Origin: Halicephalobus mephisto
Taxonomy: Eukaryota > Nematoda > Chromadorea > Rhabditida > Panagrolaimidae
DNA: 64,000 nucleotides
Direction of reading: 5' to 3'
NCBI GenBank assembly: GCA_009193035.1
Contig: SWDT01000168.1
Coordinates: 167,635-231,634, forward strand
Numbering within the stretch: position 1 is the first letter of the stretch; every line of letters starts with the position of its first letter. Shown here in pieces: positions 22,901 through 32,894 of the stretch. Under the pieces are notes generated by a model that had not been told where the DNA came from, ran no database searches, and was given only the letters and a program-made list of their open reading frames with translations. The translations under genes were made by a program, and so were the position numbers.

Positions 22901-23090
22901 TGACACGAATTTTCAGAAAATTATTAATTTTAAACTTGTGTATCAGGACCATTTCGTAATGAAATTCATTTTTAATTTTTTGTAATCTAAAAAATACCTA
23001 CTTGTCATTCACGAAGATCTTCTGATTGACTTTGACCGCCTCTGTTGTTTGGACATTTAATAAAGATAAAATAACAGCAGTTGAGAGCAT
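19935..23090 (-). CDS. Secreted, probably GPI-anchored protein with a fibronectin-III-like domain
   Basis: Three exons (23090-23002, 21576-21166 and 20271-19935) join in phase to 278 aa. The N-terminus MLSTAVILSLLNVQTTEA is a short signal peptide. The middle part has the cadence of an FN3-like beta-sandwich (AISAVDPTHDGFRVIL; ISGLAPHSWHYLCVEFE), with NRQNETTGTDCEF after it. The C-terminus is a small-residue stretch (SEASPYSTSM) followed by STVSFLVFLSLVAQLL and the stop, the usual form of a GPI-attachment signal. No enzymatic motif. Function unknown; a cell-surface adhesion or matrix role is only a guess. Intron 1 is 1.4 kb of repeats and a MITE; intron 2 is about 0.9 kb of repeats. Confidence 0.7.
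20740..21115. repeat. AACTTTGACTTT-type 6/12-bp tandem repeat
   Basis: Variants of TTAACTTTGACTATTAACTT and TCGACTTTGAACTCTAACTT run for about 370 bp in intron 2 of the secreted-protein gene. The step is roughly 6 bp with higher-order units near 36-60 bp. Not a telomere repeat. Confidence 0.8.
21696..21845. mobile_element. MITE with 18-bp perfect terminal inverted repeats and TA target duplication
   Basis: The left end CACAAAAAAGCGTAACTT and the right end AAGTTACGCTTTTTTGTG are exact inverse complements. The 150-bp element is flanked by TA on both sides (21694-21695 and 21846-21847), the signature of Tc1/mariner-superfamily insertion. No coding capacity. It sits in intron 1 of the secreted-protein gene. 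Confidence 0.85.
21880..22440. repeat. Tandem copies of a GTAGAATACTGTAARACGTAAA unit
   Basis: Two ~140-bp units (about 21933 and 22075) share TGATCCTCGGTTGTCTTGTG and GGATGTATAATTGC. A related fragment is at 1-90, which also has TCTGTCTTATT. 22310-22395 is a TTTTCCATTTTATAT microrepeat. Confidence 0.65.
22560..22990. repeat. Inverted-arm repeat, GGTCCTGACACGAA family
   Basis: Arms TTCGTGTCAGGACC and GGTCCTGACACGAA alternate, separated by AAAATTATTAATTTTAAACT or a TTCATTTTTAATTTTT spacer; about three full ~115-bp units. Diverged relatives are at 19240, 41080-41240, 42960-43420 and 43930-44220. Confidence 0.8.
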
Positions 23091-23400
23091 TTTTAAAATA
23101 AATAATTTCGCTGGCAGTAAATATCCCATTTTTAACTAAAATTGACAACAATTGAATTTTAACAAAGAAAAAAATAAAAATTATCGTAAATTTTTGAAAA
23201 TTTGGTCCATTGACCAAAAATAAACGGAAACAAACAATTATTTCACGATTCGACGAAAAAAAAATTTCGAAAAAGTTCCAAAATGGTCAAAAGCTAATTA
23301 AAAATGCCACAAGAGATCAGAAAATGAAGATAATTGGTTCAATAAATAACTAAAAACGAGAAAAAAAATTTAAAAACAAACGTTAGGTAGTTCTCGAAAC
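23091..23400. promoter_or_regulatory. Upstream region of the secreted-protein gene
   Basis: Non-repetitive AT-rich DNA immediately 5' of the minus-strand start. No recognisable core promoter element; the assignment rests on position only. Confidence 0.25.
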
Positions 23401-24740
23401 GAAAACTCGAGAATTTTCTGTAGGAGTTGAGCGGGTATTTTGTCCTATAAAGAATATTTGAAATTCGGCGCGCAATGGCAAAAATGGTAAGAATTAGGAA
23501 TGGTAGATTTACCGCGCACTGGTAAAACGGCGCGAGTCGAACGTGAAATTGCTTTCGCACTGGTAAAAACAACGTGAATTGGAAAATATGGTCTATCGCG
23601 CACTGGTAAAAACAGTGCGAGTCGAAAATTTTAAATTGCTTTCACACTGGTAAAAACAGTACGAGCTGGAAAATATGACCTATTGCAAACTGGTAAAAAC
23701 GGTGCGAGTCGAAAATTTGAATTTTTGTCTCGCACCATCAAAAACGGCGCGAGTTGAGAATAAGAGGCTTATCGCGCACCGGTAAAAACCGCGCGTTGGA
23801 TACCTGAAGCTTCTCCCGTTCACCAAAAGTGACGGGAATTAGGAATGTCAGATCTATTGCACATCAATAAAAACGGTGCGAGTTGAAAACGTAAAGTTTC
23901 TACCGTACCTCCTCAAATGGTGGGATTTCAAGATTTGATATTGTCTCACGACGAAAAAATCCGAATTTAAAAACATGAAGTTTCGAAGTTTTCAAAACAG
24001 TAAGATTTCGAAAATTAAGATGGTCTCACGACGAAAAAAACTATCCCTGAGCTGAAAATGTAAAATTTGTTCTGTATTCCCAAAATGACGGAAGTTCGAA
24101 ATTTAAGATGGTCTCGCGGCGAAAAAAGTATGCATGAAAAATGTGAAGTTTGTTTTATATCTTCAAAAATTAGTCCTAGTCGAAAACTGAAGTTTCTCTA
24201 ATAGATCCTAAAATGACAGAATTTCAAAATTTAAAATTATTTCACAACGAAAAATTACTCTAAATAAAAAGTAAAATTTGTTGTATTTAAAAAAACTGAA
24301 AAATCATAAAATTTGTCTCATAGATCCTAAAATGACAGAATTTCAAAATTTAAAATTATTTCACAACGAAAAATTACTCTAAATAAAAAATATGATTTTT
24401 CAGTTTTTTTTTAAATATAAAACAAATTTTAAAGTTTGTTTTATAGATCCTAAAATGACAGAATTTCGAAATTTAAAATTATTTCACAATAAAAAATTAT
24501 TCTAAATAAAAAATAAAATTTGTTTTGTATTTAAAAACATTCTAATCAAAAACTGAAGTTTGTCTTATAGATCCTAAAATGACAGAATTTCGAAATTTCA
24601 GATGATCTTACAACGAAAAAAATATGCAAGAAAAAAGTAAAGTTTATTTTGTACCTCCAAAAAACAGTCCTATTCAAAAACTATTTTTAAAAAAAGATAA
24701 AATTGGCTCACGACTTTTTGGATGAGAGAAACTTCATACT
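23400..24740. repeat. Degenerate tandem repeats (GCGCACTGGTAAAAACRGTGCG and ATGACAGAATTTC families)
   Basis: 23460-23900 carries about eight ~60-bp units with CGCACTGGTAAAAACAGTGC, itself an imperfect palindrome, followed by GAGTCGAAAAT. They are more GC-rich than the surroundings and progressively decay. 24190-24620 repeats CCTAAAATGACAGAATTTC and ACAACGAAAAATTACTCTAA about four times. No gene. Confidence 0.7.
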
Positions 24741-25110
24741 GTAACAAAGATTCGTTCCAAGATATGTGGTTTTTAAGTACTTTCAAATTTTTAAAAGTTT
24801 TGAATTCTTCCAAATAATAGTTAACGACAAGACCTCATCGACTTTCGCCCGTGGCAAGCTCAATTTCGCATCTCCGTTCGTGAGCGGGATTCCGACGGAA
24901 ATGGCTGCAAATTATTCTCATCTGTCTCGAATTACTTTTCCGAAAAGACCCATTCTCAAGTCTTTAGAATTGCCAGAGGGACAAAGCCGAAATCCAAAAC
25001 AATCAGAAAATTCCAAAGATCTCAATTAATTTAAAATTTGTAACATTTTAGAAAATTTCGGGATTAATCCGAAAAGTGCGAAAATTGGCACAATAAAAGA
25101 CATCATTCCT
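24741..25110. other. Non-repetitive island, no gene recognised
   Basis: 24825-25030 is more GC-rich than its surroundings and open on the plus strand for about 87 codons, but the translation matches no family I know and has no splice context that ties it to a gene. Confidence 0.3.
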
Positions 25111-25445
25111 GATTGAATAATTTTATTTCCAAAAATTACAAGAAATTCTTATTAATTTTATATTTAAAAATTACAAAATCTTTATTAATTTTATATTTAA
25201 AAATTACAAAATTTTTTATTAATTTTATTTTTAAAAATTACAAAATTTTTTTTATATTTAAAAATTATGAAAATTTTTTATTATTTTTAAAAATTACAAA
25301 TTTTTTTTATTAATTTTATATTTAAAAATTACAAAAATTTTTTTATATTCAAAAATTACAAAATTTTTATTAATTTTATTTTTAAAAATTACAAAAATTT
25401 TTTATTAATTTTATTTTTAAAAATTACAAAAATTTTTTCGTTAAT
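25111..25445. repeat. AAATTACAAAATTTTTATTA tandem repeat
   Basis: A ~35-40-bp unit (ATTTAAAAATTACAAAATTT with a TTTATTAATTTTAT link) is repeated about nine times with length variation in the T-runs. Confidence 0.75.
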
Positions 25446-25619
25446 TTACTAATGAACGCCGAATTTCGTGCCAGTCAAAAAAGTGTCAAAACGTTAATGA
25501 ATGGCCTTACTCTTTTTCATTCAGAATATATTGCGATTTTACATGGAAATTGAAAGGAAACTGAAATATTGAGAATGTTCCGAATTTTATACAATTAAGA
25601 ATTTTAAAATAGGGGTTTT

Positions 25620-26050
25620 GTTAGAAAGTAGTCACTATTCAAAATTTTACTGCAGCTGATTTTTGGATAGTGACTGGAAAATTTAAATTTTAGTTAAAAA
25701 TAGACACTATCCAGATTTTCACTGGAGCTGTTTTTTGGATAGTGACTGGAAAGATCTAATTTGAATTGAAACCAGACACTATCCAATTTCTATTAGTTGT
25801 TTTTGAAGTGACTTGAACAGCTCCAATGAGTATTAAGGATAGTGACTGAAAAGATGAAATTTTAATCAAAAATAGACACTTTCCAAATTTCACTGGAGCT
25901 GATTTCGGATAGTGACTGAAATATCGTGATTTTAATCAAAAATAGACACTATCCAAATTTCATTGGAGCTGATTTTTGGATAGTGACTGAAAAGATCTAA
26001 TTTGAGTCAAAACGTAGACACTATCCAAAGTTTCATTGGAGCTGATTTTG
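25620..26050. repeat. AGTCACTATCC repeat, cluster B
   Basis: Six or so ~72-bp units of GGATAGTGACTGRAAAGATC, then AGACACTATCCAAATTTCAT and TGGAGCTGATTTT, nearly matching the right half of cluster A (14730-14990). Confidence 0.85.
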
Positions 26051-27280
26051 ACAGTTTCAGTAAAAATCAAAAACTGAAAAATTCACAAAAATATGAAACT
26101 TTACAAAAAAAAGTACGGAATCCATCAGCTGTACAGTGGACCTCCCTCAGGGCTTTATTGGATTCTGCAACAAGATAAAACCCAAAAAACAATAAAAGTA
26201 ACATTATTTCGAAATTTATCTCCAAAAGTCTGAATTTCGTCCTGGGGCCAGATTGCCTAATTTTCGAGTCCGGTCAAAAAGCTTTCATGGATTCTCCCAA
26301 AAAGCTCACTCGGGCTTATTAAAAATCCTCCTTGCGCAATTTGGGTCTTTTTCATTTTCCAATTTTTAAAGCAAGACATAAAACAACCCCAAGTGCGTTC
26401 GAGTACGGCTTATTTTTTGCGGAAATTAAAAACAGTTTCAAATTATATTTTTATTAAATTAAAAATAAAAATTGTTTCGAAATTTTCAATGATTTTTGGG
26501 ATTTTTAGAAATTGAAATTTTTAAAAACTAAAAACTTGAAAAAAATTTCAGAAGTTTTTATTGGATTTCAGAAAATTCCAGAAATTTCTAGAAAAAATTT
26601 CAAAAGTTTTTGAATTCATAAAATTTTAGAAAATTTAAGGAAGTTTAGAAAATTAAAGAAATTTTAAAAAATTTTAGAAAATTAAAGAAAATTTAGAAAA
26701 TTTAAAAAATTTTAGAAAATTTTAAGAAAGTTTTAAAAATTTAAGAAATTTCTGTAAAACTTTCAAAAGTTTATACTGGATTCTAGAAGTTTCGGAAGAT
26801 CCTCACTAGATTCTGAAGGATTTTAGAATCTTCTGTGAAATTTTCGAAGATTTCAGAACCTCCAGTCGGATTCTGGAAACTACTCCAAGACTTTTGAAAA
26901 TTTTGGAAATTAAAAAAAAATTTATTTAATTAAAAATAAATAAAAGTGAAAATTTGAGGATTTAGAAAAAAAATGATCAAAGCGGGCTGTGGTCGGCCGG
27001 AACTGTCGCCAGCGGGAATGGGCCCTGATTTACAGTCTGTCCAGATCTCACTTCCAAACGGTTCAAACAGACAACCGATCAATCAATTTGATTCAGGAAT
27101 TTTTTCCTGAAAGTCATCCAAACTTTTGGAACAAAGAAAAACGCGCGATTTTTGGTAAAAAAATTTTTTTTCAAATTCTAAAAAAATAAACTTCAAAAAA
27201 GTCATTTGTTTACAATTGTCAAATAAAATTTTTTAAAAATATTTTTAAAATCAAAAAATTAAATAAAAACAAAATTTTAT
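26051..27280. other. Intergenic, low-complexity plus short unique stretches
   Basis: 26140-26420 and 26970-27130 are unique and less AT-rich but contain no supportable exon. 26500-26900 is built from TTTAGAAAATTTAAG-like words. No gene recognised. Confidence 0.4.
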
Positions 27281-27735
27281 AATTTTCGGTCTTGTTTGGA
27301 AAGTTTTGAAATTTCGTGTTGAGACAAATTTTTGGAGTTTTTAGGAAAAATGTATTTTTTTGAAGTAGTAGAGTTTTGGAATTTCTTAGAATTACTAAAA
27401 CGTAAAATTCCGCAACTTTCGGTCTCGATTGGAAAGTTTTGAAATTTCGTGTTGAGACAAATTTTTGGAGTTTTTGGGGAAAATGTATTTTTTTGAAATA
27501 GTATAGTTTTAGAATTTCTTAGAATTACTAAAATATAAAATTTCACAACTTTTGGTCTCGACTGGAAAGTTTTGAAATTTCGTGTTGAGACAAATTTTTG
27601 GAGTTTTTGGGGAAAATGTATTTTTTTGAAATAGTATAGTTTTAGAATTTCTTAGAATTACTAAAATGTAAAATTCCGCAACTTTCGGTCTCGACTGGAA
27701 AGTTTTAAAATTTCGTGTTGAGACAAATTTTTGGA
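27281..27735. repeat. ~130-bp tandem repeat, four units
   Basis: Units with GGTCTCGACTGGAAAGTTTT, AAATTTCGTGTTGAGACAAA and a TTTGGAGTTTTTGGGGAAAA link; starts near 27287, 27420, 27554 and 27687. Within a unit, CGGTCTCGACTGG and TCGTGTTGAGAC form weak inverted arms. Confidence 0.8.
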
Positions 27736-27795
27736 ATTTTTAGGAAAAATTTATTTTTACAGTAATCTGTTTTTGTTTTAGTAAAAAATTGGATT

Positions 27796-27924
27796 ATGAA
27801 TCAAAGTGATCAGCCAGATGGCAAGAAGGACCAAACAGGACCATCTGTCTCGAAAACTTGGAAGAAAAGTAAAAAATCGAAACCGAAGTTCCCACGGCAA
27901 TTTGTTCATTTTAGTCCGACCTAA
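27796..27924 (+). CDS. Possible small ORF or orphan exon, 42 aa
   Basis: An acceptor-like GTTTTAG at about 27780 precedes an ATG opening a 42-codon frame with a basic C-terminal half (KTWKKSKKSKPKFPRQ). No donor or neighbouring exon was found and no family is recognised. It may be a decayed last exon; the composition is less AT-rich than the flanking repeats. Confidence 0.15.
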   Translation: MNQSDQPDGKKDQTGPSVSKTWKKSKKSKPKFPRQFVHFSPT

Positions 27925-28209
27925 ATTCTTTGATTTTTCGGAATTACATGGTTGTAAAAACATGGATTTTTAAATTTGACAAAGTAATCCAAAAACAAAT
28001 TTTTCATAAAAATTTATCTTCGGCTTCCCGCTGCCTGAGGTCGACTCGAAGAAGACAACGGGATTAACGAACCCCACTCGAATTCGAGTTGCCCGAGTTT
28101 GAAATGAAACAACCCATGGATTACGAGTAAATATCAAAGATAGGATTCATCAAAACTCAGTGGAAAATGTGAAATTCTGTCAAAATTATACTTTTATAAA
28201 GATTAAAAA

Positions 28210-28510
28210 CAAAAACTGTCACGAAATGGTCCCGCCGCGAATTTGGAAATTTTCAGAAACCTCTAGAATTTAAAGTTTCAGATATTTTAAGTTTTTGAGA
28301 TCTTTGAAAATTTCAGAAATAATTAAAAATAGAAATTTTTATAAAATGGTCCCGCCGCGAATTTGGGAATTTTTAGAAATTTCAGATGTTTAAAGTTTTT
28401 GAGATCTTTAAAAATTTTAGAAGCTTTGGAAAAATTTCAGAAATAATTAAAAATAGAAATTTTCATGAAATGGTCCCGCCGCGAATTTGGGAATTTTTAG
28501 AAATTTTAAA
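28210..28510. repeat. GGTCCCGCCGCGAATTTGG repeat, three units
   Basis: A ~115-bp unit with AAATGGTCCCGCCGCGAATT and AATAATTAAAAATAGAAATT appears at about 28228, 28345 and 28468. The GCCGCG core stands out against the AT background. Confidence 0.75.
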
Positions 28511-28719
28511 ATTTAAAACTTTAGATATTTGAAGTTTTTATAAAATTTTTTAAAAGTATTTTATTTGATAGATTTCATAATTTGGATTTATTACTGCACA
28601 TGAAGTCATAATTTTCATCACTGATTTTTAGATAATCTCATTTTGGAAAACAAAAAAAAAACCAAATAACGTGTAACTTTCGGAATTACATCCAGATAAC
28701 CGTAACCTATGCCAAAGTC

Positions 28720-29105
28720 TATGAAGAGGTCGACATCAGATTTATAATCAAAATTAAAGTTCCAGATTGCACGCAACATTGGGGCAGATTGGTCAAAATT
28801 GAAAAAAAATTAAGTTGCAGGTTGCGCGCAATTTTTTGGCAGGCTGATCGAGATAAAGACTAAAGTGAAAATCTGCAGGTTGCGTGCAATATTTTGACAA
28901 ATTGATCGAGATAAAAGTAAAAAGGAAAAAATCTGCAGGTTGCGTGCAATATTAAAGCACATTGATTAATATAAAAATTTAAAATTTAAAAAAATCCACA
29001 GGTTGCGTGCAATATTGAAGCACATTGATAAATATAAAAATTAAAATAAAAAAAATCCGCAGGTTGCACGCAATATTTTGACAAATTGGTCTAATTGTGT
29101 GAAAA
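28720..29105. repeat. Second GCAGGTTGCGTGCAATATT cluster
   Basis: Six ~62-bp units with the same core as 18550-19150 and 12870-13790, ending just before the 3' end of the RNF216-like gene. Confidence 0.75.
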
Positions 29106-29159
29106 TTTTACTTTAATTTTGACATTGACCTCTTTATAGATCTCAAGAAAAACAATTTT

Positions 29160-32100
29160 TTACTTAATTGGATGAATACCCGCTTTTTTTCTTATTTTTT
29201 CAATTTTTTGATTGTCTATTTTACTGGCATCAGCCCAAAGACGACAATACTTGGAGCATCTGGGACATCTTTGGTCTTGTGGAATGTCGCCGCCACATTG
29301 ACAAAAATGGTCGTAATCGGTGATGGTTTCTCGACAAAGATAACACTGCACAGCTCCACACCGGCATTTCATCTTGTTACAGCCGTCCGTTTTCACAAAA
29401 TTCAGATGACAACGATGACATTTCCGAACCACAATGTCGGAGAGTTCCGGGGCACTGTAATCACGTTGTAAAAATTACAAAATTAAGAATTTTTATAAAA
29501 ATCACAAATTATAGGATTTTTCAAAAAAAAATCGTGTGAAAATCACAAATTATAGGATTTTTATAAAAATTACAAAATTAAGAGTTTTTCAAAAAAAAAT
29601 CATATAAAAATTACAAATTATAGAATTTTTATAAAAATTACAAAATTAAGAATTTTTCAAAAAAAAATCATATAAAAATTACAAATTATAGAATTTTTAT
29701 AAAAATTACAAAATTAAGAATTTTAAAAAAAATCATATAAAAATTACAAATTATAGAATTTTTATAAAAATTACAAAATTAAGAGTTTTTCAAAAAAAAA
29801 TCATATAAAAATCACAAATTATAGAATTTTTATAAAAATTACAAAATTAAGAATTTTAAAAAAAATCATATAAAAATTACAAATTATAGAATTTTTATAA
29901 ATTATTTAAGAAAAATTGCAAAATATGAATTTCTTATAAAAGTTATTTAAGAAATTACAAATTTTATATTTTTTATAAAAAGTTATTTTTAAAAATTATA
30001 AATTTTATATTTTTTATAAAAAATTATTTTTAAAAATTATAAATTTTATATTTTTTATAAAAATTATTTTTAAAAATTATAAATTTTATATTTTTTATAA
30101 AAATTATTTTTAAAAATTGTTAATTTTACATTTTTTATAAAAAATTATAAATTTTATATTTTTTATAAAAATTATGAATTACTTTTTGAAATTTTAACAG
30201 TTATTAATTTGAATATTGTATTTTAAAAAACTTACATTTCTTTTTCTGTTTTTGCATTGGTTTCTATTTGATCCATTTCATCACAGGATTTTCCTTTGTG
30301 AACAGCGTCGTAAATTCTGTCACAATTACGACATTGGATTCTTCCGCATTCTTGGCAAGTGTAAAATTTGAAATTACTGTCGACACAAACCTGAAAACCA
30401 CATCCAGGACAAACTTTGAGGTCCTCCAATTCGGCAAGTAAAATCGATTCGTGTTGGATTCGTCGCAGTAGGGCAGTTTGAGTATCTGTTTCCAAATAAA
30501 AATCAAAATCACCTGAAAAAAATAATTTTTCAGTAAAAAGTTAATTTTAAAAAAAAATAATTTTTCAGTAAAAAGTTAATTTTAAAAAAAAATAATTTTT
30601 CAGTAAAAATAATTAATTTTTTTTTTAAATTCAGTTTTTCTTTAAAAAATTAATTTTTTTTTTAAATAATTTTTCTTTACAAAATTTTTTTGTTAAATTC
30701 AGTTTTTCTTTAAAAAATTTATTTAATGATTTTTTTAAATATTATTTTTTTAATATAATAAAAATTCAGAAAATTTTAATTTTTTTTAAAAATTTAATGA
30801 TTTTCTTAATTCAATAATTTTTTTAAATTTAATAATTTTTTAAATTTAATAATTTTTTAAATTTAATAAACTTACTCATTAAAAAAATATTTTTGCATTC
30901 AGAAATGGGACAAGGGAGTCCAACGCCGTCGGCGGTGGGAGTATCGGTGACGGCAGCTCTGGCGATTCCCCGAATACAGTCGATACAGACAGAATGAGGA
31001 CCAGGAATATTGGATTCGAAAGAAACACAACAAACTCGTCCATCATCGACAAAATAAGAATCCAAGCAAACTGGACAATCGAATTTCGGACGTGTGATTT
31101 CTTTTATATTTTTTTCTGGATTTTTCCTAGGGATATTTTTTAAAATATTTTCATAGACATTTTTTGGATTCTTCGTAAAAACGCCTTCTGGATTTTTTAC
31201 AAGGAAGTTTTCTGAATTATCTTTATGCAAATTTTCAACAAAAATGTTTCCAGGATCGTCCATAAATGTATTTTCTGGATTCTTTTTAGGGATGTTTTTT
31301 AGAATATTTTCATAAACGTCTTTCGGATTTTTCACAAAAATATTTCTTCGATTTTTTACAAGAATACCTTCTGAATTATTTTCATGAGGATTTTCTAAAT
31401 CTTCCACAATAATGTTTCCAGGATCGTTCATAAATGTATCTTCTGGATTCATTTTAGGGATATTTTTCAAAATATTTTCATAGACATCTTTCGGATTTTT
31501 CACAAAAATATTTCTTCGATTTTTTACAAGAATGCCTTCTGAATTATTTCCATGGGGATTTTCTAAATCTTCCACAATAATGTTTCCAGGATCGTTCATA
31601 AATGTATCTTCTGGATTCTTTTTAGGGATGTTTTTCAGAATATTTTCATAAACATCTTTCGGATTTTTCAAAAATATATTTCTTCTATTTTTTACAAGAA
31701 TGCCTTCTGGATTATTTTCAAACGGATTTTCTACAGGAACATTTTCTGAATTATTTTTATGCAGATTTTCAACAAGAGATTCTTCAGGATCGTTCATAAA
31801 TGTATCTTCTGGATTCCTTTTAGGGATGTTTTTCAAAATATTTTCATAAACGTCTTTCGGATTCTTTAAAAATATATTTCTTCGATTTTTTACAAGAATA
31901 CCTTCTGAATTATTTTCATGAGGATTTTCTAAATCTTCCACAACAATGTTTCCAGGATCGTTCATAAATGTATCTTCTGGATTCTTTTTAGGGATATTTT
32001 TTAGAATATTTTCATAGACATCTTTCGGATTTTTCAAAAATATATTTCTTCGATTTTTTACAAGAATACCTTCTGAATTATTTCCATGGGGATTTTCTAA

Positions 32101-32894
32101 ATCTTCCATAAGGATGTTTTTTGGATTATTTGTAGGAATATTATCTGATTTTTTTCTTCCAACAATAATTCCGTCGGATTTCAGATCGTCCAATGTAGCT
32201 TCAAAAGCGATTTCTAACATCTCATTTTCGAAATTTGGCGGACAATCGAGAAAAATATTCCAATTTAGAAGAAATTTATCAAAAATTTCTTTCAATAAAT
32301 CTTCAGAAAAATTAAACTTTGAATTTTTTTGAATATATTTTCCTATAACAGCTTTAAAACGATTCCGAAGCACGTCTACAGTAATTTCCGATTTTTCCAT
32401 AAACAAGTCCTAAATTTAAAAAATTTAAAATTTAAATTTAAATTTAAAAATTTGAAAACTTTACTTTTAAGGATTTAATCAAGACGGGAAACAGGCGATC
32501 GACATCGGCTTTAGACACGACATTTGGCATCTACAAAAATAAAAAAATTTATTAATAAAAAGTAAAAAAATCTAAAAATGAAATAATGAAATAATTTCGA
32601 ACTTTTTAAAAATATTAATAAAAAATAAAAAAATTTATTAATAAAAGTGAAAAAAATTAATTAATAAAAATTAAAAATAAAAAGTAAAAAGTAAAAATTA
32701 AAATTAAAAATTAAAATTAAAATAAATTAATAAAAATAAAAAATTAAAATTAAAATTTATTAATAAAAGTAAAAATAAAAAATTAAAACTTATTAATAAA
32801 AATAAAAATTTATTAATAAAAATAAAAAAATATTTATTAATAAAAATAAAAAATACTCAACCAGAAAGCACTTTGGAAGAGAAATATCGTCCAT
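29160..32894 (-). CDS. RNF216: RNF216/TRIAD3-type RBR E3 ubiquitin ligase with N-terminal tandem repeats
   Basis: Five exons (32894-32862, 32530-32465, 32409-30876, 30512-30236 and 29454-29160) join in phase to 734 aa. The first exon is tentative; Met at 32530 is the alternative start. Residues about 110-450 contain six ~56-residue repeats around VYENILKNIP and NPEDTFMNDPG. The RING1 is FDCPVCLDSYFVDDGRVCC with SVCIDCIRG. The IBR is KVCPGCGFQVC with CQECGRIQCRNC. RING2 is RKCHRCHLNFVKTDGCNKMK then CRCGAVQCYLC, where the thioester cysteine of RBR ligases lies, and ITDYDHFCQ follows as in RNF216. RBR enzymes pass ubiquitin from E2 to their own RING2 cysteine before the substrate. The substrate is unknown. 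Confidence 0.88.
29480..30200. repeat. Tandem repeats in the last RNF216 intron
   Basis: AATTATAGAATTTTTATAAA with AATTACAAAATTAAGAATTT and a TCAAAAAAAAATCATATAAA link repeats about six times at ~66 bp (29490-29900). 29940-30180 then repeats a TTTTATATTTTTTATAAAAA unit. Confidence 0.75.
31130..32110 (-). repeat. 168-bp coding tandem repeat inside RNF216 exon
   Basis: Six units of about 56 codons, some partial or with an inserted NLHKNNSEN variant. DNA identity between units is high, suggesting recent expansion. Period and edges keep the reading frame. Confidence 0.9.

Noticed and set aside
24766..25029. 87-codon plus-strand ORF in a GC-richer island
   Set aside because: No recognised domain, no splice partner, and flanked by repeats; kept only as a non-repetitive island.
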